DNA of 64,000 nt from a virus, in IMG/VR virus record IMGVR_UViG_3300032093_000070, positions 1 to 64,000 of that record; one strand, given 5' to 3'. The position numbers and the translations under genes were made by a program. Shown here in pieces: positions 1-7,463 of this stretch (positions within the stretch are counted from its first letter, which is position 1; each line of letters opens with the position of its first letter). The notes under the pieces are model-generated. The model saw nothing but the letters and a program-made list of their open reading frames with translations, did no database searches and was not told the DNA's origin.

Positions 1-22
1 TCAGTTCATAGAGGACTACACC

Positions 23-295
23 ATGGTCATGGACAATGACCACGATGCTTATAGAGATCTCATTACAACCGCGAAGTTAAATGGAGAGGAGGTGGTCGGC
101 TTTGCCGATCATCTCCGCAACGAATGGGAGGATTATGTGGATCAAGTAGCTGAGTTATGCGCTCGCCAATGGGGTCATGAGGCTCCCGCAACCCTGATTA
201 TTCGGCAGATGCTGGGTGGATGGGGTCAAGCTCCGTTTGATCGATTAGCCAGGCATTACATCGAGCTGGCCCAGGAAGCTGAGGTGAACGTATGA
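23..295 (+). CDS. Hypothetical small early protein (90 aa)
   Basis: I do not recognise this gene. It is a mostly alpha-helical looking, acidic 90-residue protein with several Trp and His residues and no visible catalytic motif. An AGAGGA Shine-Dalgarno lies just ahead of the ATG; an in-frame ATG two codons later is a possible alternative start. It overlaps the next gene by four bases (ATGA), so the two are translationally coupled. It is probably part of an early, host-takeover type gene run that starts before the window. Confidence 0.65.
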   Translation: MVMDNDHDAYRDLITTAKLNGEEVVGFADHLRNEWEDYVDQVAELCARQWGHEAPATLIIRQMLGGWGQAPFDRLARHYIELAQEAEVNV

Positions 296-501
296 GCTTA
301 AGCCCGGAAGAGATCAACAACCTGGTCGAAGAGCTTATGTCTGTCGATCCAGCTGGCGGCTACCCGGATGGGTACGATGGCCGCGTTTTGGACGCGATCG
401 GCGCGATTATCGCCTCAGATGGAGATGCGTATACAGATAATGAATGCCTAGGGATGATCCATCAGCTTGTCAACCACTGGTCAGAGGTGGTCGATCTGTG
501 A
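292..501 (+). CDS. Hypothetical small acidic protein (69 aa)
   Basis: Unknown function. It is an acidic 69-residue protein, mostly helical by composition, starting at the ATGA overlap with the upstream gene and followed within 30 bases by a strong GC-rich hairpin terminator, so it closes this small operon. No domain is recognisable. A role as a host-interacting early protein is only a guess from position and size. Confidence 0.65.
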   Translation: MSLSPEEINNLVEELMSVDPAGGYPDGYDGRVLDAIGAIIASDGDAYTDNECLGMIHQLVNHWSEVVDL

Positions 502-528
502 GCTGATCCTATCCAGCTCACCAACAGT

Positions 529-562
529 GGTCCGGCGCAGCGAGCGCCGGGCCATTTGTTTG
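529..562 (+). terminator. Rho-independent terminator after the first operon
   Basis: GGTCCGGCGC at 529-538 pairs with GCGCCGGGCC at 544-553 (one G-U pair) around the loop AGCGA, followed by a T-rich run (ATTTGTTTGTG). It lies 27 bases after the stop of the preceding gene. Confidence 0.75.
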
Positions 563-618
563 TGTTGAAGGCCCACCCACCCCTTCTTCTAGGGAATATA
601 TCTATCTATTTAAGCTCC

Positions 619-651
619 GGAGAGAGATCGGGCCAGCCAGGAGAGAGATCG
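619..651. repeat. Two direct repeats GGAGAGAGATCG, 21 bp apart
   Basis: The 12-base word GGAGAGAGATCG occurs at 619-630 and again at 640-651. The 21-base period is two helical turns, which would put both copies on the same DNA face, as for a protein-binding iteron or operator pair. Confidence 0.6.
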
Positions 652-654
652 AGC

Positions 655-676
655 TGATCGATCCCTAGATCGATCA
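655..676. repeat. Inverted repeat TGATCGAT-CCCTAG-ATCGATCA
   Basis: Perfect 8-base arms (655-662 and 669-676) with a 6-base centre, immediately after the direct repeats. It is rich in GATC. It could be an operator for a dimeric regulator or part of an origin; no T-tract follows, so it is not a terminator. Confidence 0.55.
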
Positions 677-848
677 ATTGTCTACAAATAGACTTATAGA
701 TTTAGGCTACTGCCGGGAGTAAGCCGGGAGCACGACGTGTAAGGCCAGGTTTTGAATAGGGTCGGCGCGGCAGTTATCTGATAAGAGAGAGTCTGATCCA
801 AAGAGAGAGAAGAGAGATAGAGAGAGTACGGCGTGTCGTGGCAGGGTA

Positions 849-879
849 TTGACAGTAAAGCTAGAGCCAATGCTAGTGT
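849..879 (+). promoter_or_regulatory. Possible promoter for the 962-3194 gene run
   Basis: TTGACA at 849-854 matches the -35 consensus. Downstream, TGCTAGTGT (871-879) resembles an extended -10, with a rather long 19-base spacer. It lies ahead of the plus-strand gene run and after the terminator at 529-562, where a promoter is needed. The -10 match is weak. Confidence 0.35.
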
Positions 880-961
880 GTCCTAGTAGCTATATCTATA
901 TCCAATGATAGGTATAAAGGGAGATTCCCGCGATCTAGCTATTCTATGGAAAGGTAAAGCA

Positions 962-1156
962 ATGATTACAGAAGTAGAGCTACCTAAGCTCAATAGTAAG
1001 AAGAAGGCTCCGGCCCAGCTGATCGATCTAGATACCAATGAGGTATTGATCAATGCTGAATTAACACTTCCCGCAGTAAAGCGCTTCATTAAGCACTATA
1101 AGGTATTCGGTATCTATACCCGCGCCACCCACAATGGAGTGGAGGTATCAGCATGA
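962..1156 (+). CDS. Hypothetical protein (64 aa)
   Basis: Unknown function. A small protein with a Lys-rich N-terminal part and a hydrophobic and basic C-terminal part (FIKHYKVFGIYTRA). An upstream in-frame ATG at 905 exists, but AAAGG stands at the right distance before the ATG at 962, and the residues encoded before it look unconstrained, so the shorter form is preferred. It overlaps the next gene by four bases. Confidence 0.55.
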   Translation: MITEVELPKLNSKKKAPAQLIDLDTNEVLINAELTLPAVKRFIKHYKVFGIYTRATHNGVEVSA

Positions 1157-1728
1157 AGGATGATAAGGAGTATTACTTCAGCAACGATGGCACTATCCGC
1201 TCATGGGTAGAGTCTGATGATGAACCTATGGATCCCCGCGAATGGGATAACTTCGGCACTATGGTGTGCTTCCACAATAAGTACAAACTAGGTGATAGCA
1301 CCGACTTCAAGAAGGATGACTATGACTCATGGAGTGAAGTCCGTGATGCTATTGAAGCTAACGGCGGTGTACTTATCCTTCCGCTCGGACTTTATGATCA
1401 TGGTGGTATCTCTATGTATGTAGGGAATTCTCATGATAGGTGGGACGGCGGGCAGGTGGGATTCATATATTGCTCAATGAAGGATATTCAAAGAGAGGGA
1501 TTTACTCTCGAAAGCGCCGAACGCCTACTTCGCCAAGAGGTGGAGTATTACGACCGTTACCTCCGCGGATCAGTTTATAAGTATGTAGTTCAAGAGAAGT
1601 TAGCCAAGTGCTCATGCGGAGAGTGTGAAGAGTGGTTACTTATTGACTCATGCGGTGGGTACTTTGATTACGACGACGCTATTGCCAGCGCAAAAGCAAT
1701 GGTAGGCATAAAGGAGGTGGCAGGATGA
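1153..1728 (+). CDS. Conserved phage protein of the LPLGLYDHGGISM / WDGGQVGFIY family
   Basis: A 191-residue acidic protein. The central segment ILPLGLYDHGGISMYVG, followed by RWDGGQVGFIY and a later LRGSVYKYVV, matches from memory a family widespread in phages and plasmids whose role is unknown. The C-terminal part has CSCGEC and a further Cys, possibly a metal site. A strong GGAGGT Shine-Dalgarno precedes the ATG, which overlaps the previous stop (ATGA). The family match is from recall and has not been searched. Confidence 0.75.
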   Translation: MKDDKEYYFSNDGTIRSWVESDDEPMDPREWDNFGTMVCFHNKYKLGDSTDFKKDDYDSWSEVRDAIEANGGVLILPLGLYDHGGISMYVGNSHDRWDGGQVGFIYCSMKDIQREGFTLESAERLLRQEVEYYDRYLRGSVYKYVVQEKLAKCSCGECEEWLLIDSCGGYFDYDDAIASAKAMVGIKEVAG

Positions 1729-1943
1729 AGCCACATAGATCATGGAAGGGAGAGCCTGATATGGGCTCAAAGAGCTCGGGAGTATTACTGATCTGCCGAC
1801 AATGCGGGATCAAGCATTCCGTTCAAGGTAAGTTCATTACTTCCACCATCGAGGTGGATGCTGAGACATTAGCTGAGGTAGATAGTATCGCCCTAGTTAA
1901 AGAATGCCCTGATTGCTGGGATCCAATACTAAGAGGCAAGTAA
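1725..1943 (+). CDS. Small zinc-ribbon protein (72 aa)
   Basis: Two CxxC pairs (CRQCG near residue 24 and CPDC near 64) flank about 36 residues, the layout of a four-Cys zinc ribbon. The start follows GGAGGTGGCAGG and overlaps the upstream stop. An internal ATG at codon 13 is a possible alternative. Target and role are unknown; such proteins in phages are usually small nucleic-acid or protein binders. Confidence 0.6.
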   Translation: MKPHRSWKGEPDMGSKSSGVLLICRQCGIKHSVQGKFITSTIEVDAETLAEVDSIALVKECPDCWDPILRGK

Positions 1944-2071
1944 TGAGCATAGACACCGATCCACCCAAGAAGATAAACGACTGTAAAGCTTGCTACGGGA
2001 CCGGCATTCAAGGCTGGGCTATTGATGGTGAGTATGAAGTCCGCCCGTGCGATGTATGTATGAAAGATTAA
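1943..2071 (+). CDS. Tiny zinc-finger protein (42 aa)
   Basis: A 42-residue frame starting on the TAATG overlap with the previous stop. It carries CKACYGTG near residue 14 and CDVC near residue 36, so a CxxCxGxG half-site like the DnaJ zinc centre plus a second CxxC. The tight overlap, AGAGG upstream and paired Cys motifs support it as a real gene. Function unknown. Confidence 0.6.
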   Translation: MSIDTDPPKKINDCKACYGTGIQGWAIDGEYEVRPCDVCMKD

Positions 2072-2141
2072 GTTACTCGCCAGTAGCGGGAAGGTTACTC
2101 AGGAGTAATGAGTTAGAGTTTCTGAATGGAGGTGATGCCTA

Positions 2142-2456
2142 ATGGTTAAAACGGACAATGATCCGAATGTAATCGATCTATGGCATGAGGGAGATAAGCT
2201 CCCTGATGGCCGGATCTATAATGATGATGAAACTATTATTAAGATTGAGGATCGGTTATACGAAGGATACGATGCCTTTATTGCAGAAGTAACTGATTAC
2301 CCTAAAAATGTACTCGGTTTTGATGTGGATAAGGTAACTGGCGTAAGAATTGATGGACTACTACTCGAAGTCTTTTACAAAGATAGAGACGGAAAAGAAG
2401 AATCAATTCACTTTGGTTATGATCATGTAAATGTCGTAACACTTGTAAAGCTGTAA
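2142..2456 (+). CDS. Hypothetical acidic protein (104 aa)
   Basis: Unknown function. It has a very strong Shine-Dalgarno (GGAGGTGAT) ahead of the ATG, implying high expression. Acidic, with alternating hydrophobic stretches suggesting a beta-rich fold; no motif recognised. A hairpin terminator follows 11 bases after the stop. Confidence 0.65.
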   Translation: MVKTDNDPNVIDLWHEGDKLPDGRIYNDDETIIKIEDRLYEGYDAFIAEVTDYPKNVLGFDVDKVTGVRIDGLLLEVFYKDRDGKEESIHFGYDHVNVVTLVKL

Positions 2457-2467
2457 GAGGAGAGAGA

Positions 2468-2491
2468 GTGGGCGGTAACCCCGCCCACTTT
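2468..2491 (+). terminator. Hairpin terminator between small early genes
   Basis: GTGGGCGG (2468-2475) and CCGCCCAC (2481-2488) form a perfect 8-base stem with loop TAACC, followed by only three T. It probably gives partial termination, since the next gene starts 15 bases downstream with no clear new promoter. Confidence 0.55.
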
Positions 2492-2506
2492 CACAAAGGA
2501 GAGGGT

Positions 2507-2695
2507 ATGTGTATGAAGATCAAAGCAATATGCGAGATTGAGTATGATGTCGAGGATGTCATGCGTGATTACAAAAACGACTATCCTGATGTAGATTTTG
2601 GGATAGACGATGCAAAGAGTATGATCCACCAATGGATTAAGGACGACTTCGGATGTCTCCTTATGGACTACAAAGTAGAGGAAATAAATGCCTAA
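2507..2695 (+). CDS. Hypothetical acidic protein (62 aa)
   Basis: Unknown function. A GTG at 2468 would extend it, but that codon sits inside the terminator hairpin; AAAGGAGAGGG just before the ATG at 2507 decides the start (ATG 2513 is a second option). The middle is acidic (YDVEDVMRDYKNDYPDVDFG) and helical. It overlaps the next gene by eight bases. Confidence 0.6.
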   Translation: MCMKIKAICEIEYDVEDVMRDYKNDYPDVDFGIDDAKSMIHQWIKDDFGCLLMDYKVEEINA

Positions 2696-2963
2696 AGTAG
2701 AAAGAGAAGCTCGCGTAGAGCTACGCAAGATTGATGAGAAGGGCCGTGCATGGCTCGCAAAGTATGAGATCTTTGAAGGTGAATTTATAGTGATGCGTGA
2801 GTTTTCAGCATGGTCTAATCCTTCCGCAGCAAAGCGTTGGGTAAAGACAATACTGTTAGCAACAACACCACGAAAGAGCATGCCATTCTTAGCTGGTAAT
2901 CACAATGAGAAGGGTAAGCCAATGCTGTTTACTGGTAGCGTACGATTTAAGGTTGATGCGTGA
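2688..2963 (+). CDS. Hypothetical basic protein (91 aa)
   Basis: Unknown function. Basic, with a segment (WSNPSAAKRWVKTILL) that looks like an amphipathic helix. Coupled by overlap with both neighbours: its start lies inside the upstream gene and the next frame's GTG overlaps its TGA. Confidence 0.55.
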   Translation: MPKVEREARVELRKIDEKGRAWLAKYEIFEGEFIVMREFSAWSNPSAAKRWVKTILLATTPRKSMPFLAGNHNEKGKPMLFTGSVRFKVDA

Positions 2964-3064
2964 GTACCAGCCCGTGGGATCCAAAGATCCTGCCAAACAT
3001 TCCTGATGAGGAGATCTATGAAGAAGATGACGATCAAGACGACGACGATTACGACGACGACTAA
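2960..3064 (+). CDS. Tiny poly-acidic protein (34 aa), GTG start
   Basis: A GTG overlapping the TGA of the previous gene opens a 34-residue frame ending in a run of Asp and Glu (IYEEDDDQDDDDYDDD). The overlap arrangement matches the other genes here, and the acidic tail resembles DNA-mimic or host-binding tails. The same bases are also read by the Thr-rich gene starting at 3018, so one of the two frames may be spurious. Confidence 0.4.
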   Translation: MSTSPWDPKILPNIPDEEIYEEDDDQDDDDYDDD

Positions 3065-3194
3065 AACAATAGTCATCCCTGATGATCTTTCAGAGTTAGA
3101 GTTTATTGAAACCTATGAGGCGTTAAAGCGATACCTTTCCGCCAAGGACAATCATGATGGGACCCTATCATCCCTAGTTGTACCTGCGCCGTAA
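3018..3194 (+). CDS. Hypothetical protein with Thr-rich N-terminus (58 aa)
   Basis: The ATG at 3018 follows GAGGAG at ideal spacing. The first residues (TIKTTTITTTTK) are encoded by the GAC/ACG repeat shared with the overlapping acidic frame. After that comes a normal helical part (LSELEFIETYEALKRYLSA). It is the last gene before the convergent terminator. Function unknown. Confidence 0.5.
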   Translation: MKKMTIKTTTITTTTKTIVIPDDLSELEFIETYEALKRYLSAKDNHDGTLSSLVVPAP

Positions 3195-3230
3195 TAGAAG
3201 AGTCTTAGGGATCTTTCCACCTAAGATTAA

Positions 3231-3270
3231 AGAGCCCCACGGTCCTCCATCGTGGGGCTCTTATTTTTTA
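3231..3270. terminator. Strong terminator between convergent blocks
   Basis: AGAGCCCCACG (3231-3241) pairs with CGTGGGGCTCT (3251-3261), an 11-base perfect stem, followed by TATTTTTT on the plus strand. It separates the plus-strand early genes from the minus-strand block ending at 3268. On the minus strand the A/T content after the stem is weaker, so it mainly stops plus-strand transcription. A smaller inverted repeat, TCTTAGG/CCTAAGA, lies just upstream. Confidence 0.85.
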
Positions 3271-5304
3271 CTGATTATCTTTTATTAGCTTGATCTCACA
3301 CGCATCAGTTGTGCAATAAGCTTCACCAATAGCATCGGCAGCCATGCCAGCATAGACTCCAGAGAAGTCAATCGGGAATAACTTCATCGTATAGTCTTCG
3401 TACTCTTCAGCTGTGATCTGTGTGTAGGGCATCTGGGGATATACCGCGTTGCCCATAGGTAAGAAAGAGATAGTCTTGAGACGACCATCAAACATATGGA
3501 GCACCGTTCCAACCGCAGATCTCTCTTTCTCTGCATCAAAGCTCACCGTCACTGAGACTGAGTTATCAGACCAATGGTTTTGAGCTGTAGCCGCGAGAGA
3601 AACCTTTTCATAGATCGACACGTCCTTTTCTGATCTTTTAGCATCAGACTTGATCGGGAAGAACACAACGGAAGTAGTCTTAGGTGACTCTGACGCTGGT
3701 TCTATTCTGTAGTTAGCCATCTTAAATAACGGAAGCATAGGATCTTCGTTACTAAATCTAATAGCTCGAAGGAAGTACTCACCGCCGGGTGTCCAGTGAA
3801 CTCCTGGTGACTCACCTGCGAGGATAGAAACTGTTCCTGATGGCTTGACTGTTGTAGTTTTAATTGACTCACGAATACCTAGCCACTCTGAATAACCTTT
3901 GTCATATTGCTGGATCACTCCGTATCCTTCATCCATCCAGTCACGAAGTACAGACCAACCGACACGATCAGCAAAGTTAGCTACACCGGACATGGAGGTT
4001 CCAATGCGACGGTTGCGTTGCATAATCGCGTTGGTGTCTTCCCAGTGGGTAGGCAATAGGGTTACAGTCTTGGCATACAAATACGCAAACTTCAAGGTGC
4101 GCTTGTAATCTTCTAGTGAGTCATGACGGTTGAGGTAAGTCTCTACCAAAGTACAGCACTCAAAGCTTTCTAATGACTGCTCAGCACATGGGTTATACCC
4201 AGCCGCCCGCCAATCTTTATTGTTGGGTGCATCTTTGAGGCGACCATACTTACGGGTGACGTCCATCCAAATCACACCAGGCTCACCGTTTAATGCGATG
4301 CCATCAATGATATTGCTGAAATCATCTCCAACACAAACCTCGACGCTGTTGTTGCTCATCCATGCCCAGCCGGGTGCCTTTGGATCATAGGAGTTGCGCT
4401 CTGGATATACCGCAGGGTTCTTTAGGTTTAAGAAGTCTTTATCATCAAGACGACCCATAAGAAGCTCAGCACTACGGCGAACATTGCCAGATACAACGCA
4501 CACTCCAATAAGGTTGCCGATATCCGCAATATCTTTACGAGTAAGCTTTTCACCGGATCTCCCCTTAAATATCTTACGGATATAGTTGTGAAGCTTTTCT
4601 AACGGTTCGTGTCCCGCGGCTGTACCGCCGAAGGTCTTGATTGGCGTTCCCGCTGGACGGATCTCTTTGTAATCAAATACTGGGCTCTTCTGATCTGGTC
4701 GTAGGTAGGAATTGATGAGGAGGCTAACTGATTCAACCCATCCTTCTCTGGTGTCTGGGATGACGATTGGATCGGTGTCTGGTTGTGGGTCATAGATCAC
4801 GAAGTCCTTGTCTGCTCCCTTGTCATCAAATCCGACTCCCACACCTAGCATGGAAGCTTCCATAAGGAAAGCAAACGGCTTGGATGGATCGTTCTTGGTC
4901 ATGGAGCTAGTTGAAGCGAAGGCGCAATTCTGCAATGCCGCGGAGTTTTTGTACTCATTAACTAATGGGGTACCCATCACCCATAGCCCACGTCCTGGGG
5001 GTGTCCACTTCAAGTTAAATAATCGATCAAACGCCTCTTTAGCTGAGGACTGAGCTTTGGCATCATTCCATGGTAGGCGCTGGCTCTTGCAATGATCCTT
5101 TTGGATGGAGTACATACCCTCAATGACCCGCTGGCAAACATCAGTCCATGACTCTTTGGTTCCGTCTTCTTTCAAACGGGAGTAGGTACGAAGGAAGGTC
5201 ACTTCACCGACAGAATTACCTGCGGCATCTTGGTATCCCCATGGCACCTTTTTGGATTTATACCCCGCCAAAAATTCTTCTGTTAAACGGAACGATAACG
5301 CCAT
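3268..5304 (-). CDS. nrdJ: Class II (adenosylcobalamin-dependent) ribonucleotide reductase
   Basis: Reduces ribonucleotides to deoxynucleotides for phage DNA synthesis using a B12-derived radical. At 678 residues it matches the monomeric Lactobacillus leichmannii RTPR type (about 740). Visible key residues: NPCAE at 371-375 (thiyl radical Cys373, Glu375, Asn371), the redox Cys127 in QNCAFAS, its partner in the ECC pair near 383-384, and the C-terminal shuttle pair C664/C669 in CTTDACEIK. The finger-loop region TTTVKPSGTVS is also present. It is the last gene of the minus block, next to the terminator. No obvious cobalamin riboswitch is seen in the 110-base leader. Confidence 0.95.
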   Translation of the reverse strand: MALSFRLTEEFLAGYKSKKVPWGYQDAAGNSVGEVTFLRTYSRLKEDGTKESWTDVCQRVIEGMYSIQKDHCKSQRLPWNDAKAQSSAKEAFDRLFNLKWTPPGRGLWVMGTPLVNEYKNSAALQNCAFASTSSMTKNDPSKPFAFLMEASMLGVGVGFDDKGADKDFVIYDPQPDTDPIVIPDTREGWVESVSLLINSYLRPDQKSPVFDYKEIRPAGTPIKTFGGTAAGHEPLEKLHNYIRKIFKGRSGEKLTRKDIADIGNLIGVCVVSGNVRRSAELLMGRLDDKDFLNLKNPAVYPERNSYDPKAPGWAWMSNNSVEVCVGDDFSNIIDGIALNGEPGVIWMDVTRKYGRLKDAPNNKDWRAAGYNPCAEQSLESFECCTLVETYLNRHDSLEDYKRTLKFAYLYAKTVTLLPTHWEDTNAIMQRNRRIGTSMSGVANFADRVGWSVLRDWMDEGYGVIQQYDKGYSEWLGIRESIKTTTVKPSGTVSILAGESPGVHWTPGGEYFLRAIRFSNEDPMLPLFKMANYRIEPASESPKTTSVVFFPIKSDAKRSEKDVSIYEKVSLAATAQNHWSDNSVSVTVSFDAEKERSAVGTVLHMFDGRLKTISFLPMGNAVYPQMPYTQITAEEYEDYTMKLFPIDFSGVYAGMAADAIGEAYCTTDACEIKLIKDNQ

Positions 5305-5390
5305 AAGTATGATCCTCTCTTCTAAAGTTACATCGTAGTTGGTTTAAAGCTTTACTTCGAGACATATACCGTTCCATGGTCTGCTACATG

Positions 5391-5407
5391 CTGTTATCAC
5401 GTAACAG
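5391..5407 (-). promoter_or_regulatory. Inverted repeat in the nrdJ leader
   Basis: CTGTTA (5391-5396) and TAACAG (5402-5407) flank TCACG, in the 110-base gap upstream of the ribonucleotide reductase start. It may be a small operator or an mRNA hairpin. The match is short, so the evidence is modest. Confidence 0.3.
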
Positions 5408-5414
5408 TGGAAGG

Positions 5415-6881
5415 CTATTCCTCTATAGATTTACGAATTATCTCGGTGGTTTCGACTTCATTTAGCCCGCCGTTAGGTAGCTCTTTGAGGGCTTGAGCCT
5501 TGTCTCCGAAGATAGAAGACAGAACTCCAGCCGATCCTTGGCGCTCCACGGTCATGCGAATGAACTCTTTTGAACTACCCATTTCTTGCATCTGGGCGAC
5601 CAATTTGTAGAGGCGGTCAATCTCTTGGGAAAGGTTCGGATCAGCGTATCCACCATTCATTTCTTCAGCAAATCGCATAAAAGCGACCCTTTGACCCTGC
5701 ATTTCAATGATTGCATTAAGTAATGCTTTGAGCTGATCTTTGGTCTTAACTTCAATTGGAAGCTTGAATGCACACATAGATTGGGGCTTAAAAGCAGGGC
5801 AGTTGCTGGCAATAAAACAGGTGTCACACTGACGAAGTGATGCTCCTTGGGTCTCAATAGACACCCGCTCTTGGATCACTCCATCGTCATCTACTTCGGT
5901 GGTTGTCTTGTATCCAAATACCGGTAAATTGGCAATTTCGTCTGGATTTCGTGGTTCAATTTTCCGCATCTGGACCCCCTTGTTATCAGGTACAGATACC
6001 CCCTTTTCCCCACTTTCCCCCACTTCACTCCCCTCGCTCTTATTATATAAGAACTCTTCTTCATCTTCATGGGTCATGCGATTTACCTTCATTTCAAATT
6101 GTTCGTATGACCAAACAGCCAAACGACATACCTCTTGGGGATCGTCTTCGAAGATCTTATCGGCGTCAATTCCAGCTTTCTCATAGATATGACGGTAGCG
6201 AGCGCGAGCTTGCTCTTTCATCTTCTTTGGATATCTTACCAGCCTAGTGCCGTCCCAAATAATTGTTTCACCGTGCATCATGGGTGATAGCCATGACAAG
6301 GTGCTTGCGGTCTCAACCTTTACTTGACGTAAGTTGTCTGGCTTGGCACACCCTAACGCATGGAATCTGGATCCATCTTTGGTTGCGTGTAGTCTGGTTG
6401 CGCTGGCTAGCTGACTGTCGTGCTCAATAGCTTCCCCCGATATTGCTATATCAAGGTAGGTATCGGTCAACGCCTTGAGCCCCCGTAATCCCGTCTCAGA
6501 GCTCCATACAGGCAAGAACTTACCCGGAGGTACCTCTGACCAGGCAGTGCGCCTTTGTTGGTCTACGAACTCTCTGGAGGCAAAATCACCGCTGATCTCT
6601 GTAAAGTAGGTCAATCGATCTATATTGGTGGCTATAAAGTCCTCGTATTTAGCGGCAAACACTTCCAAGTCAAGGCGATCCAATCTGGTTCCCTTAGGTA
6701 TGCCTGGGTGCACATAAATGTATGTGTCCTTTGAAAAATAGTTTTCCAATAAAAAGTCGCTCTTCTTGGGCAGTCCCCGCTTCATAGCCCGCCAGTAGCT
6801 AAACCCAACATGGTTAGCTGTGGTGGTCTCTAACAGTACGCGGTTACTGGGAACTTCCGCGCCCATGTAAACAATTCTCAT
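5415..6881 (-). CDS. Large conserved phage protein, possibly TGT/DpdA-like
   Basis: A 488-residue protein. The N-terminal half starts IVYMGAEVPSNR and reads like an alpha/beta barrel. Around residues 175-205 it has RFHALG followed by VETASTLSWLSP, reminiscent of the H..G and DSxSW segments of queuine/preQ0 transglycosylase-like DpdA proteins, though the Asp expected there is not obvious. The C-terminal third has a Cys cluster (CDTC, NCPAF, SMCAF) that may bind a metal or FeS cluster, then a helical tail. If DpdA-like, it would insert a deazaguanine into DNA; no queuosine-pathway gene is visible here. The family assignment is tentative. Confidence 0.4.
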   Translation of the reverse strand: MRIVYMGAEVPSNRVLLETTTANHVGFSYWRAMKRGLPKKSDFLLENYFSKDTYIYVHPGIPKGTRLDRLDLEVFAAKYEDFIATNIDRLTYFTEISGDFASREFVDQQRRTAWSEVPPGKFLPVWSSETGLRGLKALTDTYLDIAISGEAIEHDSQLASATRLHATKDGSRFHALGCAKPDNLRQVKVETASTLSWLSPMMHGETIIWDGTRLVRYPKKMKEQARARYRHIYEKAGIDADKIFEDDPQEVCRLAVWSYEQFEMKVNRMTHEDEEEFLYNKSEGSEVGESGEKGVSVPDNKGVQMRKIEPRNPDEIANLPVFGYKTTTEVDDDGVIQERVSIETQGASLRQCDTCFIASNCPAFKPQSMCAFKLPIEVKTKDQLKALLNAIIEMQGQRVAFMRFAEEMNGGYADPNLSQEIDRLYKLVAQMQEMGSSKEFIRMTVERQGSAGVLSSIFGDKAQALKELPNGGLNEVETTEIIRKSIEE

Positions 6882-6896
6882 AAGACGGCGTCCTCT

Positions 6897-7355
6897 TTAG
6901 CCATTGACACGAGGATCCTCTAGTAAAGCTTCTTCTTGTTTATCTAATTCCTGTATTACTTCGTCCCATGACTTCTTTGTAAGGCTATCTGGACGGTAGC
7001 GGTCATCTATGTATAAAGGGTTCAAGAATACAAGGGCGGTTATACCTTGCTGTAGTAATAACGCTGCGAGCTCTGGGTTCTCTGTAATCACATAATCTAC
7101 TGGGCCTAGACCGCGTACATATTCAACCTGCCGATACTCAGGGTTATCTCCTAAGTAAGTTAGGTTCTGATCTACCAAATCATCTAGCTTAAATATTTTA
7201 TTTTGTTTAAGCCAGTTGTTATCTTTTTCTTTATCTTTACATAAAATTAAAACTCTATTGGTTTCATTCAATGATCTGTATAACAACATCCCATTTGGGA
7301 TCGGTGCGTTCTTTTTATTTCGTAGAACACCATCTAAAAATACAAGTACGGCCAT
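6897..7355 (-). CDS. Conserved hypothetical protein, alpha/beta (HAD-like?)
   Basis: 152 residues. The start VLVFLDGVLRN resembles motif I of HAD-fold proteins but lacks the second Asp. Later VDYVITENPELAALLLQQGITALVFLNP reads like a Rossmann-type strand-helix-strand. It may be a degenerate HAD-like or nucleotide-binding protein. It lies 15 bases downstream of its neighbours in the minus operon. Confidence 0.55.
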   Translation of the reverse strand: MAVLVFLDGVLRNKKNAPIPNGMLLYRSLNETNRVLILCKDKEKDNNWLKQNKIFKLDDLVDQNLTYLGDNPEYRQVEYVRGLGPVDYVITENPELAALLLQQGITALVFLNPLYIDDRYRPDSLTKKSWDEVIQELDKQEEALLEDPRVNG

Positions 7356-7367
7356 AGCCGAACACTA

Positions 7368-7463
7368 TCACCTGTGGTGAAGGTCTATTGCCTCAACAGC
7401 GTCTATCGCGTCGTCAACATTCCATTCGTGTTGTACACTGCATTTTCCACACTGATAACACAT
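7368..7463 (-). CDS. Tiny zinc-finger peptide (31 aa)
   Basis: A 31-residue frame that begins on the TAATG overlap with the stop of the upstream gene and ends 12 bases before the next start. The N-terminus MCYQCGKC carries three Cys and the C-terminus ends HHR, so a metal site is possible. Placement and overlap support translation; function unknown. Confidence 0.5.
   Translation of the reverse strand: MCYQCGKCSVQHEWNVDDAIDAVEAIDLHHR

Larger units (their letters stand above)
563..904. other. Non-coding regulatory or origin-like region
   Basis: About 340 bases with no supported gene on either strand. It holds two GGAGAGAGATCG direct repeats (619-630 and 640-651, 21 bases apart), an inverted repeat TGATCGAT/ATCGATCA (655-676), a long GA-rich purine tract (about 782-828) and a TTGACA promoter-like element at 849. 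This combination suggests a control region or replication origin. That is inference; nothing here proves either. Confidence 0.45.

Noticed and set aside
2423-2881. Minus-strand 152-codon frame across early genes
   Set aside because: It opposes four plus-strand genes with good ribosome sites and overlap joins, and has no operon context.
5305-5414. Cobalamin riboswitch for the class II ribonucleotide reductase
   Set aside because: The leader is only about 110 bases and I see no B12-box-like sequence; only a small inverted repeat.
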